From: Eriocheir sinensis
Lineage: Eukaryota > Arthropoda > Malacostraca > Decapoda > Varunidae
Length of the DNA stretch: 64,000 nucleotides
Direction: 5' to 3'
Assembly: GCF_024679095.1 (NCBI RefSeq)
Contig: NC_066552.1
Span: 12,540,701-12,604,700 of the forward strand
The position numbers were made by a program, and so were the translations under genes. Shown piece by piece: positions 51,900 to 64,000 of the stretch; the first letter of the stretch is position 1; the number at the start of each line of letters is the position of its first letter. The notes under the pieces were generated by a model. It was not told where the DNA came from and searched no databases. It saw only the letters and a program-made list of their open reading frames with translations.

Positions 51900-54360
51900 T
51901 GTAGATACACATTGTTTTCAGTGGCAGAATGTGTTTGTGTTGCCCTGATTAGGGGGGGGGGCAGGGAGGCCCCTGGCCCCTCATTAGAGATTAGGCTATG
52001 TAAAGTTCAGTTGGGGTTGTTTAAATATGCTCCCCCACCCAAAATTCCTGATTTCCCACTGGTCCCCCAAGATAGTTAGGGGAAGGGGACTAGGCCTTTT
52101 TCTTTACTGGTAAGTACTTGCGCCTTCATTATGGCTGAGGGACATATATTTCATCCCTTAACTATAATATGGAGGCGTAATATTGTATTTTGGAGGGGCA
52201 AAGTGACTCTACAATTACCATGTTATGTTACGTTGTGTTAGGTTAGGGGGACTGGGGGGATCAAGGGGGGGTGAAGCCTCCTTGTAAGCTATTAGGTTAG
52301 GTTATAACCCTAACTCGCTCCCATGGAAAATGGGTGTGGACGGCAGGCGGGGTGGAGTGTGCTACAGGGAGCTCTAGTATTTCTGATATAAGTGCCCCCC
52401 CAAAAGTAGGATTTTTACTGGTTTGCGCAGAAAAAACTATCCTAATAAATAGTCATTTTGTCCATGAAAAAAATCTGTCTTGCAAATAATACGCCTACTC
52501 CTGCTGCATTTTTACCATTAGTCTTTATTATTTTATTATTATTGCCTGTATATAGTTCTACGTCTCCCCATATCTGCATGTTAGACTTGGTTAGATATAG
52601 ATAAGGCAGCATTGAGGGGGGTGAAGCAGTCCCACATAGAGGGTGATGTTAGGGTTGGTTAGGTTAGTGAAGTTTTTATTTGCAGTATATACCTCTGATG
52701 TGCTTCATAATGTGCCGTTGTCTATATGGCGGTATAGATATTAAGATTCTCTCTCTCTCTCAGAAATGTAGGGTGCTAATCCGTTTGCTTCTTGCAGGTG
52801 TGGTTGTCGGGTGTGTCAGCCTTCCTCCAGTGAGCCAAGGAAGGGGCTGAGATGAGTTAGACAAGAGGGAAGGAAGGAGATGGGTTGGCAAGCCTTCACT
52901 GAGACGAGGAGACAAGGTTAGGTGTGACAGCTCTCCCCCAGTTCCTGTTTTTCCCTTTCAAGTTTACCTTCATTTTTTCCCATTTTCTCTTCTTTCCTTT
53001 TATACCAGAAATAGCTCAATCTTTTGTGAAAATAGTTTAATGTTTCCTCTTCCTCCTGCCTTCCTCATGTTCTTCCTCATCTTCATTTCAGTGTACATTT
53101 TCTTTACTCTAATTACCCCCATACCTAAAAATGGTTTGTTTAATGAAAGGGGGGAGATAGAAAGGGCACAGATAGTGACAACAGGAGATGAAGAGGCAGC
53201 ATTGAGACATGGTATAGGCTATGTACGACAGCGCCCCGAGAGTTCCTTGCTGCGGCCACGAGCTTAGTGTCTAACATACATGTCAGTCATACTCGAGACA
53301 CACTTATAGGTCGTCATTCTTATGCACTTCCTTCTCTTACACATCAATCATTTCTAAAGGCTAAAAATTGAGGTTAATCGTTTCCCCGTGAGTGTTTCTT
53401 TACGTTCATGGTGCAGAAACTGTCAAACTACCACCAGGGTCGTTTAACTAACCGCGGAGGAAATGTACACAAATCCTACGAAAGCCTTGTTAAATGTATG
53501 TGCTTGGGAGCTGAAGGGTTTAGAAATATGACCCATAGTCCAACACACATGTGAAGTCTGTTTGGGTGGGGTCTGAGCCTCCCTACAGCCCTGCCACATC
53601 ACCCCCAATACATCTCTCACTCACTCATATGTCAGTGGTTTACTATTTGATATTGTGTGCTAAATATTCTGTATACTAAAGGCTAGATTTGGCAGCACTA
53701 TGGCAAGGCAACTCCCCAAGCTGGACCAACGTTGCTGGATTGTCGTACTCAGTTGCTCGTATTTCCCGATTTCCAACCCCAAACAGTCTCCTGGGCACCA
53801 ATAACTGGCTTTTTATGTTATCATTGAAATGGTTAATTATTTTTGTTTCGTGGTGACATTTATGGGGGAGAAGCCTGTGAATATGATGCTCCGAGTACAA
53901 TAATCTGGCAACTGTGAGCTGGACCCGCCCGATCAGACTTCATAGCGGCGTCTGACTATAGTAACCAATCATGGCCGCACCGTGTCTTGGCTATTACCGA
54001 CATGTACGCTGTAGACACAGCTCATGAACACAGTAAGGGACTCTCAGGGTGTTGTCGTGCAGCGCCTATATTGTACAGTCTCGATGCTACACCCTCTGTC
54101 AACCATTGTTGCTGTCTGCGTCATTCCATCGGAGTTTTTTTCTTCCCTGTGTGATTTTTATATTTGTGTTCTTTCTCCCCATAGTTTGACTCCAGTTTTG
54201 TGCAGTTTTGTGCCTTATTCCCAGCTGCTTCCTCTATCACTGATACTACCAATATTCATCCTCTTAGTATAACTTATTTCCATGTGTGTCAAGCTAATAG
54301 GCACTAAATTTATTTAATATGGTCTATATATTTAATGTGGTTATATAATTTGTAATATCT
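51900..54360. other. Region without confident genes; includes a family A fragment
   Basis: 51950-52400 has many TTAGGTTAGG-type phrases. 53380-53540 is a dispersed family A copy (CATGGTGCAGAAACTGTC, CCACCAGGGTCGTTTAAC, CGAAAGCCTTGTT). No supported exon. Confidence 0.5.
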
Positions 54361-54366
54361 AGAATA

Positions 54367-54606
54367 TGAGTAAGTAGGTATATGGATAGTTGAAATTGCT
54401 GAAAATACCTAAAACATGGGGCAAAACTTTTAAAGGCCTAAAATGGGTCTAAAAAGAGGCCTATAACAGGTCTAAGAAACCGTACTATGAGTAAGTAGGT
54501 ATATGGATAGATGAAATTGCTGAAAATACCTAAAACATGGGGCAAAACTAAAAAAAAAGGCCTAAAATGGGTCTAAAAAGAGGCCTATAACAGGTCTAAA
54601 AAACCG
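54367..54606. repeat. Direct duplication, unit about 120 bp, two copies
   Basis: GAGTAAGTAGGTATATGGAT ... CAGGTCTAA.AAACCGTAC occurs twice (54367-54485, 54488-54607), nearly identical, differing by a few substitutions and A-run length. Confidence 0.92.
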
Positions 54607-54749
54607 TACGAAGTCATAACTACCTCCGAGACTCTCCAGAGATACCAGGAAGCTTTTAATGATTTAGAAAAGTCAAGGAGTCTACGATAAAGAACATTTA
54701 TTGACCAAACATCATACATTCATCTGGGTGAACTCTTTTTTTCTTGCAG

Positions 54750-55105
54750 ATGGGAGAGGTGACGAGCTCCCAGCCGCCCCAGGAGTTGTGTCAGCCAGCC
54801 AGTCACGTCAGCCTGCCAACAAGTTGAAGAGATCCAGGCAGGCAGCAAGTCACCGTTCTCCAGGAGCTTCTTCTAGTCACTCTGTTCCATTATGAGAAGG
54901 GAGACAATTATGGAGAGAAGACATCACAAAAAGATCACAGGGAACAATACAAGTTTACCTACAAGTTTACCAAGAAGAAAGATATCACAGAATATTGCAG
55001 AGAGAAGAATAGATTACAGAGAAGAGATCACTAGTATATTGCCGAGAGAAAGGAGAATTACGGTCACATTGTATTGTAACTTTATAATAAACTTGAGATG
55101 CTACA
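54750..55105 (+). other. Candidate terminal exon of an unknown plus-strand transcript
   Basis: A strong acceptor (CTTTTTTTCTTGCAG) is followed by ATGGGAGAGGTGACGAG. One frame reads MGEVTSSQPPQELCQPASHV and stops at 54825. A poly(A) signal AATAAA is at 55086-55091. Upstream exons and function were not identified; it could be non-coding RNA. Confidence 0.3.
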
Positions 55106-55669
55106 ACGGGTTTATTTACAAGACTTAAAACTCTTCCTCCGGACACACTTAAGTATTATTATGTAAAATTTTTGAGGCCTGTAAGTGTGTATGTACTCAA
55201 AATTTGCTAAATTATCACCAGAAACAAGAAAAAAATAAATACATGCCTGTACTATTACTGTAAGAAACTCTAAGGTAGAATTAGTGATGAAATATCTTTA
55301 CTGTAAGAGATATCTTGCCTACATTAAAAAGAAAATTCACAATATAACCAAAATTATTATTACCTCTAATCTTATAAGTATTCGATTATAGACCATCTCA
55401 TTCATTCATTAAGTACACTGCTTTTACACACTCACATACATGCGCACAAGTCTTTCCTCTGATATTGCCTTAGAAATAATTAAATGAAAGATCTACGCAG
55501 CCCTTGTAACTTTTTTTCTGCAATTAACAGTTAGCCTACACACACACACACACACACACGTAGTCTTACCTTCTTGATGCAAAGTGAATATGGTAAACTC
55601 GTGGACTGCAGACGCCGCTCATCCAGCTGACGCGCCTGTGAACCTCGTAGGGCGATAATTAATTGGTTG

Positions 55670-55920
55670 GTATTAAGATACTTTCGCTTCTCACATTAGC
55701 TATTTCCAAAGGTCAAAGAGGGGGTCAGCCTGGTTCTAAAGAGTGTTTCTTCAGGTTCATGGTACAGAAGGGTCAAATTACCATCAGGGTCATAAAACTA
55801 CTACTGGAAATGCCCACTACTCCTACGAAAGCCTTGTCAAATAGGTGTCCTTGGGCTCACCCCCGCCTGAAATAACTCGTACGGCGGGGATTTGAACCCC
55901 CCTCCTCCAACTCCTTTTGC
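55670..55920 (+). repeat. Dispersed repeat family A copy followed by a tRNA-like 3' half
   Basis: TTCATGGTACAGAAGGGTCA, CATCAGGGTCATAAAACTAC and CGAAAGCCTTGTCAAAT mark family A. 55880-55925 in reverse has a perfect box B, GGTTCAAATCC, within GGGGGG...CCCCGCCGTACGAG, suggesting a tRNA-derived SINE end. Confidence 0.6.
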
Positions 55921-56002
55921 AGGTGGGCAAATTAACGTACAGAAAGAAAGAGGCAAAACAATCTGGCTCATGAACAGTGGTAGAGGAGTGGAACAAACAA
56001 CT

Positions 56003-56312
56003 GATACCTTTAAACGGAGACTATAGATGCATTTTCCTTATGTAATATACTCCTGTTAAAGCCACAATTGATACCTTTAACCCGGTAGCAGTGGGGGATC
56101 ATGTTTATTAATGGTCCCTCTAAGCGAGAAAAATGAGAAAAAAATAATCACATAGACTATTTCATAATATATATCAAAGCATTTCTGATAAGTTTATGTA
56201 TCATCTATTTTGGGGTATTTATATCATAGCACAAATTTGGCCCGTCGCTGCTACCGGGTTAAACGGAGACTATAGATGCATTTTTCTTATGTAATATACT
56301 CCTGTTAAGTTA
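56003..56312. repeat. 67-bp tandem duplication, second copy interrupted by the MITE
   Basis: GATACCTTTAAACGGAGACT...ACTCCTGTTA is intact at 56003-56059. It occurs again split as ...GATACCTTTAA (56070-56080), MITE, TTAAACGGAGACT...CTCCTGTTA (56259-56307). The intact copy is the empty insertion site. Confidence 0.92.
56081..56258 (+). mobile_element. piggyBac-type MITE (family P), 178 bp, with TTAA target duplication
   Basis: Terminal inverted repeats CCCGGTAGCAGTGG... and ...CGTCGCTGCTACCGGG are flanked by TTAA on both sides (56077-56080, 56259-56262). Piggybac elements insert at TTAA and start CCC/GGG. No ORF. The interior (CCTCTAAGCGAGAAAAATGA, CATAATATATATCAAAGCAT, CATCTATTTTGGGG) matches the copies at 7257-7492 and 48419-48633. 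Confidence 0.9.
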
Positions 56313-56394
56313 AGCCAGAGAGGATTAAAAGCAAAGAGAATGGAGAACTGAGAACACTTTAGGAATAGTCTTTTAATACAATGACACACATAAC

Positions 56395-57020
56395 TACCTG
56401 TAATAAACGTTACCAGCAGATTTGAACCCTCCTTACCTCCTCCTCCTGTAACTATGTAGGAACGTATGGGAAAACACCTTTGGACGTTTAACCTTTCTAC
56501 ACAAGTGAGAAATAACCACTGACATACTTAACTACCTGTAATTAACGTTTGCAGTAGAGATTTGAACCCTCCTACCTCCTTGCTCCTCCTCCTCCTCCTC
56601 CTGTTACCATGTATGAACGTATGGGAAAACACCTTTGGACTTCTAACCTTTCTACGCAAGTGAGAAATAACCACTGACATACTTAACTACCTGTAATTAA
56701 CGTTTGCAGTAGAGATTTGAACCCTCCTACCTCCTTGCTCCTCCTGTAACCATGTAGGAACGTATAGGGGAATCACCTTTGGACTTTTAACCAGTCTACG
56801 CAAGTGACAAAACATAATATCAGATATACACAGAGGCTACCTGTAATTAACCTTGCCAGTAGTAGGTATTTCAACCCTGCTCCTTCTTCAGTAATATACT
56901 CATATGGTGGACTTTTAATCTTCCTATGCGAGTTACTAATAAACATATACACACACTTACCTGTAATTAACACCTCCAGTAGTGACGCCAGGCAGGTAAC
57001 ATCAGCTGGGAATACACGCC
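56395..57020. repeat. Tandem repeat about 135-140 bp, four to five copies, last ones decayed
   Basis: Units share ACTACCTGTAATTAACGTT, AGATTTGAACCCTCCTACC, GAACGTATGGGAAAACACC and TTTGGACTTCTAACC. Each unit has a TTTGAACCC phrase similar to a tRNA T arm. Confidence 0.85.
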
Positions 57021-57654
57021 TTCAACCTTCGTATGCGAATGGCTGACGACGTGGCCTTCTTCCTCCTTGTCTCCCTTCCTCACCCTCCTACCCGCTTCCC
57101 CTCCCTTCCTCCCTCCCTCTCGTTACCCCCTTTACGAGCTCGTTAGATCGTTACCTGTTGAACGAGGGCCACGTTGAAGGTTATTCCTGGCTAGTTCAAC
57201 CTTGTCTGGTCTTCGCAAGCTCTCTAGATGGTTTCCTGCTTGACTGAATTTCTCTTTCCTCCTTTCCTTCCCTCCCTCAATTCCTTCTCTCCCTTCCCTT
57301 ATTCTCTCCCTCCCTTCCTTCCCTCCCTTCCCTGATTCTCTCCATCCCTTCCTTCCCTTCTCTCCCTCCCTCCCTCCCCCTCTCGTTACCCTCTTATGAG
57401 CTGGTTGGATTGTTACCTGTAAAACTACGCCCTCAAGGTTAGCAATTGAAGGCTTTTAAGGTTATTCGTCTGTTGAGTTGTACCAAAGGCTTGAAAATAG
57501 AGCCAGGTGACCACATATTATCACACTTGTATTTCCTGGTCTGAGCTACATCGTCTACACCTGTTTTTATAGACTAATTAGTACAGGTAAATGACTACAC
57601 CTTACTGCTAATTACATATACTACCTGATGCGCTACCTTTGATGATACTGTTAA

Positions 57655-57656
57655 CC

Positions 57657-57728
<72 letters not shown>
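57655..57728. repeat. (TTA)n microsatellite
   Basis: 24 TTA units. 57040-57400 before it is CT-rich (TTCCCTCCC) and shows no gene. Confidence 0.97.
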
Positions 57729-57900
57729 ATACATCATACTATTTGGACTTAGTTTTCTACCTACACGTGTATTACTTTCTTTGTTATTTATTGATTATTT
57801 TTATTTATCAAGTTTAATTAAGTAAGTTGATTTGAATGGCTAACTTATTCGAGACTTAATTCTTATTGTACTTCCTAGGTTTATAAATTAGAACTTCCCG

Positions 57901-57902
<2 letters not shown>

Positions 57903-57964
<62 letters not shown>

Positions 57965-58178
57965 ATTTTTTTCTTTTTTTATACTGATTTTCTTTTTTTC
58001 TCTTACTTTCTTGTTTCTTTCTTTCTTTCTTGTAGTTTGTCTGTAGTGCCTTGTGGAATGGTTAATCTATTCTAACTATAAACTGAACACACACACACAC
58101 CTATATGCATACATTAGTGACTAAGTAATAATTTATGACCTCCAGTAAATATAATGCCTAATAATGATGATGATGATG

Positions 58179-58218
<40 letters not shown>

Positions 58219-58241
58219 CATCGGTTTCAATTTCTACCTAC

Positions 58242-58282
<41 letters not shown>
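57903..58282. repeat. (AC)n and (AAT)n microsatellite cluster downstream of the last gene
   Basis: AC 57903-57961, short AC at 58088-58100, GAT/AAT 58167-58215, AC 58243-58279. Confidence 0.95.
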
Positions 58283-58283
<1 letters not shown>

Positions 58284-58489
58284 TTGACTAGAACACACAC
58301 ATATTTAAATTATAACAATAATAATAATAATTTGGCATTTTAACAACCATCATCTGGCCGACGTCAAGTCAAGGAGGCGAGGTCAAGGTCGCTGGTAAGG
58401 TCACGTGACAAAAGAAAAAATACGAGAAAAAATAAATCACAAATATCATGTCAAAGTCGGTCGAGTGATTTCAATGTCAACTTAGCGTC

Positions 58490-58527
58490 AGGTTAGGTCA
58501 GGTCAGGTCAGGTCAGGTCAGGTCAGA
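58490..58527. repeat. AGGTC pentamer array next to a stop codon
   Basis: Seven AGGTC units directly after the stop codon of the 58530 gene (in its 3' UTR). Further AAGGTC(A/G) phrases lie at 58380-58405. AGGTCA is the nuclear-receptor half-site, but the 5-bp period here overlaps half-sites and may be simple repeat slippage. Confidence 0.85.
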
Positions 58528-58529
58528 GA

Positions 58530-60656
58530 TCAATGTTCCGTGTCAATGACTAACCTTCCGTCGTCGGGGTCAGAGTCACTAGAGAGAAGGTCATGAAATC
58601 TCCACGAGGCTGACCTTCCATCCTCCTGACCTCCTCCTCCTCCTTCTGATATCCTCCTCATTATCATTTCCTTCGTCTCCTCCTCCTCCTCCTCCTCTTC
58701 ATCCACACCAACACTTATCTTCACGTACTTCCTAGCGCGGGAGGAGGAGGAGCGGGAAGAGGAGGAGGCGGTGGAGAAAGAAGATCGCGAGGTTGTTCTC
58801 CGTACAAGACTTCGAAGGGCGAGTTTTAGCGAATTCTTCTGCACCAAGTGAGTCAGATTCCTTTGTAGGTGATCCAAGACGCTATCAGGTATTCCGGAGG
58901 GCATTAGATCCCTTATGGCTTCACTTGGGGGTGGAGGAGGAGGTGGAGAGGGAGGAGAGGCGTGCTTGAGAGTGGAGATCAGGTGGAGAAGGGAAGGGGA
59001 GGAGGATATCCCACCAGGACCTTCGATCTTAGCCTTCCGTAGCCTCCTTCTGCTTGTGGAGTCCCCTGGAAGCCTAGTTGGAGGTCCCCAGGTTTCGTGA
59101 CTTCCCCGGTGGCTTGGAGAGGGACCTGGGGGTGAAGAGGGAGTGGGGAGAACGGAGTGGGATGACTGGGGGACGCTACAGCACTTACAGGAGGAGTGGG
59201 AGTGATGGGAGAGGTATGACTGATCTCCTCCTACTCCCACTTCTCCTTCTCTTTCTATTCCTTCTCCTCCTCTTCCTCTTGAGTGGGGGACGTTACAGCA
59301 CCGACAGGAGGAGGAGTAAGACTGTCTACTCCCTCCTTCTTCGCCGACTACTCCATTCTGTAACTCACTCTCTTGTTCCTTCTTCCTGCTGTCACCATCA
59401 CCACCACCGCCGCCGCCGCCGTTGAGGGAGTGCTTCAAGGTATATTGTACTTCTTCTGCAGGTTCCTGAGTCGGCTGGGGTGCCTCAGAGGGGTCTGGGG
59501 GTCCTTTAACACTCTCCCCCGTCTCTTCAGATTTCTGGGGTGTTGAGACCTTACTGGATTTCCTCCTTTTTCTCTTATTCCCTTCTGTCTCTTCATCTTT
59601 GTCTCTGCCTTCGCTTCCTCCTGCTCCTCCGCCTCCGTCTCGTTTTCTGTTCCTCCCTGCCGTCGTCCCCACCGCCGCCGCCTTCCCCTTCCCTCCCTTC
59701 CTGTCAACTCCTCCCATCTGAGTCGACTTGTTCTTCGTCCTCCTCTCTCTCCTTCGCTTGGATCCGCCGGCACTAGTCTCACCACCACGTCCCCTGCCTC
59801 CCCCACCGTTTCCCTTCGGCACTAGCTCCTCTCCAGGGCCCACAGACGCATCTAGACTCCCCTGTGAAGTGCTATGCTGAGTGGGGCCAGCCGCATCATG
59901 GACCCCCTTCCCGGCTCTCATTCCCTTGAGGTCCCGAGTGGGCAGCGCCAAAGCGGAGTCTGGGCCAAGCTGTATCATGCGTCTTACAAGGCGAAGGGAT
60001 TCCTCAAGGTCCCGTTCCAGTTTCTGTTTGATCTCTAGCGACTGAAGATGTTGAGAGGGTTCCGAACGGGGTAGGGACGCTGCAGGGGAACTCTGGAGGA
60101 GGTTGGGAGCTAGAGGAAGGGCGTAGGGCGTTTGAGTGGAGGAGAAAACGGTGAACACAGATGAGGAAGGCGCCAGGAACATCCCATCAACGGCAGGAAG
60201 AACGGAAGAGTGGTCCCCGTTGGTCATAGCGTCGTAGGTGGAGTTTAAGGACGGAGATGACATGGATAGCCCCTTCGACGCAATATCCCCTTCGTGTCTT
60301 TCCCTTAGGCGTCTTTGTAAGATAGCAGAGGGATCCGTCGGGGTTTCTAAGGGTTCCGGAAGGGTTGGGAGGGAGAGGGTGGGTGGGGACCGGCTGTGTT
60401 GTCGGGAAGAAGAGCCGGTGGTGGTGGAGGAGGTGGCGGTGGTGGTGGTTATGGTGGTGTGAAGATGTCCTGTTGGTGGAGAAGTGGATAATAAATTAGA
60501 GGACCGTAGATGTCTGTATCCTCCTCCTCCTCCTCCTCCTCCTCCTCCTTAATCCTGTTCTTCTCTTCCTTTTCATCTTCCTCCATCTCCTCTTTCTTTA
60601 CTTTCATCTCTATGTACTATTATTATTATCATCCACCAGATAAACACAAGAAATTA

Positions 60657-60687
<31 letters not shown>

Positions 60688-61960
60688 GAACTCATAATTA
60701 CCTCTATTTCTTGCTCTTCCTCCGTCGCTGCTGAGGACCTGAAGACGAGGAGGAACTGCGGACGAGGACGAAGGGGCAGAAGAGGAAGATACCGAAGTCC
60801 CAGACCAGTGACACCAGTCCGTCGAGAGAGGATCAAAGACGTCCGATACTACAGCCCCTTCCTGATCCTCCTCTTCCACCACCTGTTCCTCCTTCTCGAT
60901 CCTCTCAACTGACGCATCCTTCGACGGGGAGTGATCGGGGACTTCCAACTTCCCCACTTCCTTCACCCAGACCTTCTCAATGGGCATAAGCGGCGGCAGG
61001 GAAGGCATGGGGATGAACGCTTCCTTCCCCTTCAGGAGGACATCAGGAGGATTCGGGTTCTCCTCCTTCAGAAGCTTAATAACTGTTTGGTGACGGGACT
61101 TATTGGGGTACGGCGGCGGGGGATGAGGGTACGGTGGGGGTGCGGGTATATTCTTGTCCTGGGGGGCTACTGCGGGGCCTGGGGCGAGGGCTGGAGGGGT
61201 CTGCTGGGGACCGGAATCGCTTGGAACTCCTGCAGGCTTGGATAATGTCTGCGAGGTTGTATAGTTGCATTTCTGGCATGTGATTTTGACCTGCGGAAAG
61301 GGGAAAGGTAATTACAGGAGCTAACTTCACCTCAACTTAACCGTGACCTCTCCTGACCTTGACCTGACCACATACCTGCGTAACAGCCGCGAGGTGAGCT
61401 GAGATCTTGCCCGTGACGTAGAGACAAAAGGCCGCCCGGCAGGAGAGGCATCTGGTGGCACGCCGAAGAAAGACCGCCAGGCCGTGAATGTCGACGAGAT
61501 GGTGGCGTACCTCGGGTCTCTTCAACTCCTCACGCGACCCCAACCCCTCCTCCCCCTTCCCTGCCTCCTTCGTGAGCCCCAGGGGAAGCGTCGGGGCTGG
61601 GGAGATCGCTTCAAGGGTGCTAAACGGGGAATCAGAGGGTGGGGTGCCGGGGCCTAGCGGGGATGGATTCTCTCTTTGCGGTATCGCATATCCTCCTCTC
61701 GCGGCGTTCCCCAGGGTGACATTGGGAGCCGCTTCTGTTTGTTTCCTTCTCGTTCTCGTGGGTAAGATCTGATCGTGGGGGTTGAGAGCTGCGAGGCGCT
61801 TAGCGGAGGGGGCTCTGGTGTGGGTGGGGGTGAGGGAGTGGGTGGGGGAGGTGAAGGAGACGTGGGTCGTGTAGTGAGACTGAGGGTCGTCGAGAGGGTC
61901 ACAGGCTTGCATGGTGAGTGATCGGAGTGGGCCGCGGGCGTGGTGAGGATGGCCGAGCGT
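58530..61960 (-). CDS. Large unrecognised protein with putative intron-split zinc ribbon (5' end missing)
   Basis: Seen: three exons with matching phases. 61960-61376 (after CTTCCTTTCAG, ending ACGCAG|GTATGTGG), 61290-60702 (ending AATAGAG|GTAATT, phase 1) and 60469-58530 (after CCACCAACAG) give about 1037 codons to the stop. Residues 171-203 (numbered from the first visible codon) hold RCLSCRAAFC ... VKITCQKCNY: CxxC-x25-CxxC, resembling a zinc ribbon with the intron between its halves. The rest is low complexity: Pro-rich 225-250, acidic and Ser-rich regions, a Lys/Arg/Gly-rich basic middle, a short predicted helix (LEIKQKLERDLEESLRLVRR, about 535-555) and two copies of SC.CC.VP. The first exon is internal by its acceptor, although ATG 61912 could be a start. 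I do not recognise the family; a nuclear regulatory protein is a guess. Confidence 0.85.
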
Positions 61961-61984
61961 CTGAAAGGAAGAGAAAGAGAGAGG

Positions 61985-62510
61985 TTAGAGCAGGTTTAGT
62001 AGGTCGATTAAAAATGTGAATGTGTAGCTACAAGTAAGATTTTTTAATTAGGAAGAAAAAGAGATCAGAGCAAATTTTGCAGATTGATTAAAAGTGTGAA
62101 TGTGTAGCTACAAGTAAAAAAAATTAATTAGGAAGAAAAAGAGGTTAGAGCAGATTTTGTAGATTGATTAAAAGTGTGAATGTGTAGCTACAAGTAAGAT
62201 TATTTTTTATTGGGAAGGAGAGGTTAGATTTGGTTTTGAAGGTCGATTAAAAGTGTGAATGTGTAGCTACAAGTAACATTTTTAAATTAGGAAGAAAAAG
62301 AGGTTAGAGCAGGTTTTGTAGATTGATTAAAAGTGTGAATGTGTAGCTACAAGTAAGTTTTTTTTTATTAGGAAGAAAAAGAGAGATTAGAGCAGGTTTT
62401 GTAGGTTTATTAAAAGTGTGAATGTGTAGCTACAAGTAACATTTTTTTTATTAGGAAGAAAAAGAGAGATTAGAGAAGGTTTTGTAGGTTGATTAAAAAT
62501 GTGAAGAAGA
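61985..62510. repeat. About 80-bp tandem repeat, six to seven copies, in the intron of the unrecognised gene
   Basis: Units share TTAGAGCAGGTTTTGTAG, GATTAAAAGTGTGAATGTG, TAGCTACAAGTAA and TTAGGAAGAAAAAGAG. It begins about 25 bp upstream (minus strand) of the acceptor of the exon at 61960. A short (AC)n follows at 62563-62580. Confidence 0.92.
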
Positions 62511-62681
62511 GGAAGAAAGATGAAGGAAAGGAAGAGAAGGATAAGAGAGAGGAAGGGAAATGACACACACACACACACACATCACTCCATCACCTATGCC
62601 TTTTTTTCCTCTAAAGGTGTCACACCCGGCCACGCCTCATCCAGCCAGGTAACATGCACTAATTAACCCTTATAGTGCCGG

Positions 62682-62732
62682 AGCCGCCCGGGTGGCTTGG
62701 CTAGTAGACTGCCATGAGCCACCCGGGCGGCT
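62682..62732. repeat. Perfect 16-bp inverted repeat, GC-rich hairpin
   Basis: AGCCGCCCGGGTGGCT (62682-62697) and AGCCACCCGGGCGGCT (62717-62732) are exact reverse complements around a 19-nt loop that itself pairs TGGC/GCCA. It lies in AT-rich sequence and no gene is associated. Confidence 0.9.
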
Positions 62733-63054
62733 TTTCATACACCCTTTATTTTGTTCCATCACTGTGCGTTTATAATAATTATTACTGTATATTTTTTATA
62801 GGTTAACATCCTCAATAATTAAACTTCATCATTCGAAACCTTATATGCTTGTTAGTAATGGATAGTCTGTAAAAGAATGAACTATGCATAAAGCTACTTT
62901 TGATGATGTCGGCACGAGCGAGATTAGGCTATTGGATATTATATTATTTTGAATTACCTCTCCAGAAGGAATGTACTTTGTCCTTTAGTCTGATGATCTT
63001 ATAAACAAACACATTTTATCATTCTACAACAATTACAATAAACTAGGCAGCATA

Positions 63055-63911
<857 letters not shown>

Positions 63912-64000
<89 letters not shown>
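63912..64000. repeat. (AT)n array, right part, to window end
   Basis: Pure AT dinucleotides continuing past the window. Confidence 0.97.

Noticed and set aside
58490..58527. AGGTC array as a nuclear-receptor response element
   Set aside because: It has a 5-bp period, lies in a 3' UTR and is better explained as a simple repeat; kept only as a repeat.
58915..59806. Overlapping plus- and minus-strand frames inside the 58.5-62 kb gene
   Set aside because: They are shadows of the spliced minus-strand frame, which alone has matching splice phases.

Overview
The window looks like a nuclear contig from a decapod crustacean, most plausibly a crab. This is inferred from four things: spliceosomal introns, arthropod-type gene content (a Dpr-family Ig gene, NUBP1, an APLF-like gene, a RAMAC-like gene), abundant long microsatellites, and several crustacean-like non-LTR retrotransposon families. 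Species cannot be fixed from sequence alone.

Layout. 0-8.4 kb (minus strand): exons of a Dpr-like immunoglobulin cell-adhesion gene at 728-805 and 1354-1443, plus a signal-peptide exon at 8335-8392 that may be the 5' end of the same gene. 1.5-2.4 kb and 8.4-40 kb: almost entirely repeats. These include (GA/CT)n, (AC)n and (AAT)n arrays, minisatellites, 5'-truncated non-LTR retrotransposons of at least three families (RT remnants at 1.5-2.1, 13.2-14.3, 15.7-16.4, 33.6-34.8, 35.5, 37.5 and 39.9-40.5 kb), tRNA-derived SINEs, short DNA transposons, and long polypyrimidine tracts. A large inverted repeat (31.0-32.8 kb) encloses a 45-copy 15-bp minisatellite.

40.7-50.5 kb is a gene-dense island. 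NUBP1 (plus strand, nine exons reconstructed with consistent splice phases, 318 aa) is convergent with an APLF-like DNA-repair gene (minus strand, four exons seen, two PBZ zinc fingers and an acidic tail). A RAMAC-like mRNA-cap methyltransferase activator lies just upstream on the same strand. 50.5-58.5 kb holds satellites, a piggyBac-type MITE with its empty site preserved next to it, and weak candidate exons. 58.5-62.0 kb carries the 3' part of a large unrecognised gene (minus strand, three exons, about 1037 codons visible) with a putative zinc ribbon split by an intron. The right edge is a (TA)n array containing a hAT-like element.

The protein genes do not form an operon or pathway. Two features are the most unusual. 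First, retroelement 3' ends abut the microsatellite arrays. Second, retroelement tails intrude into splice-site neighbourhoods, including an APLF 5' splice site formed by the first GT of a (GT)n tail.
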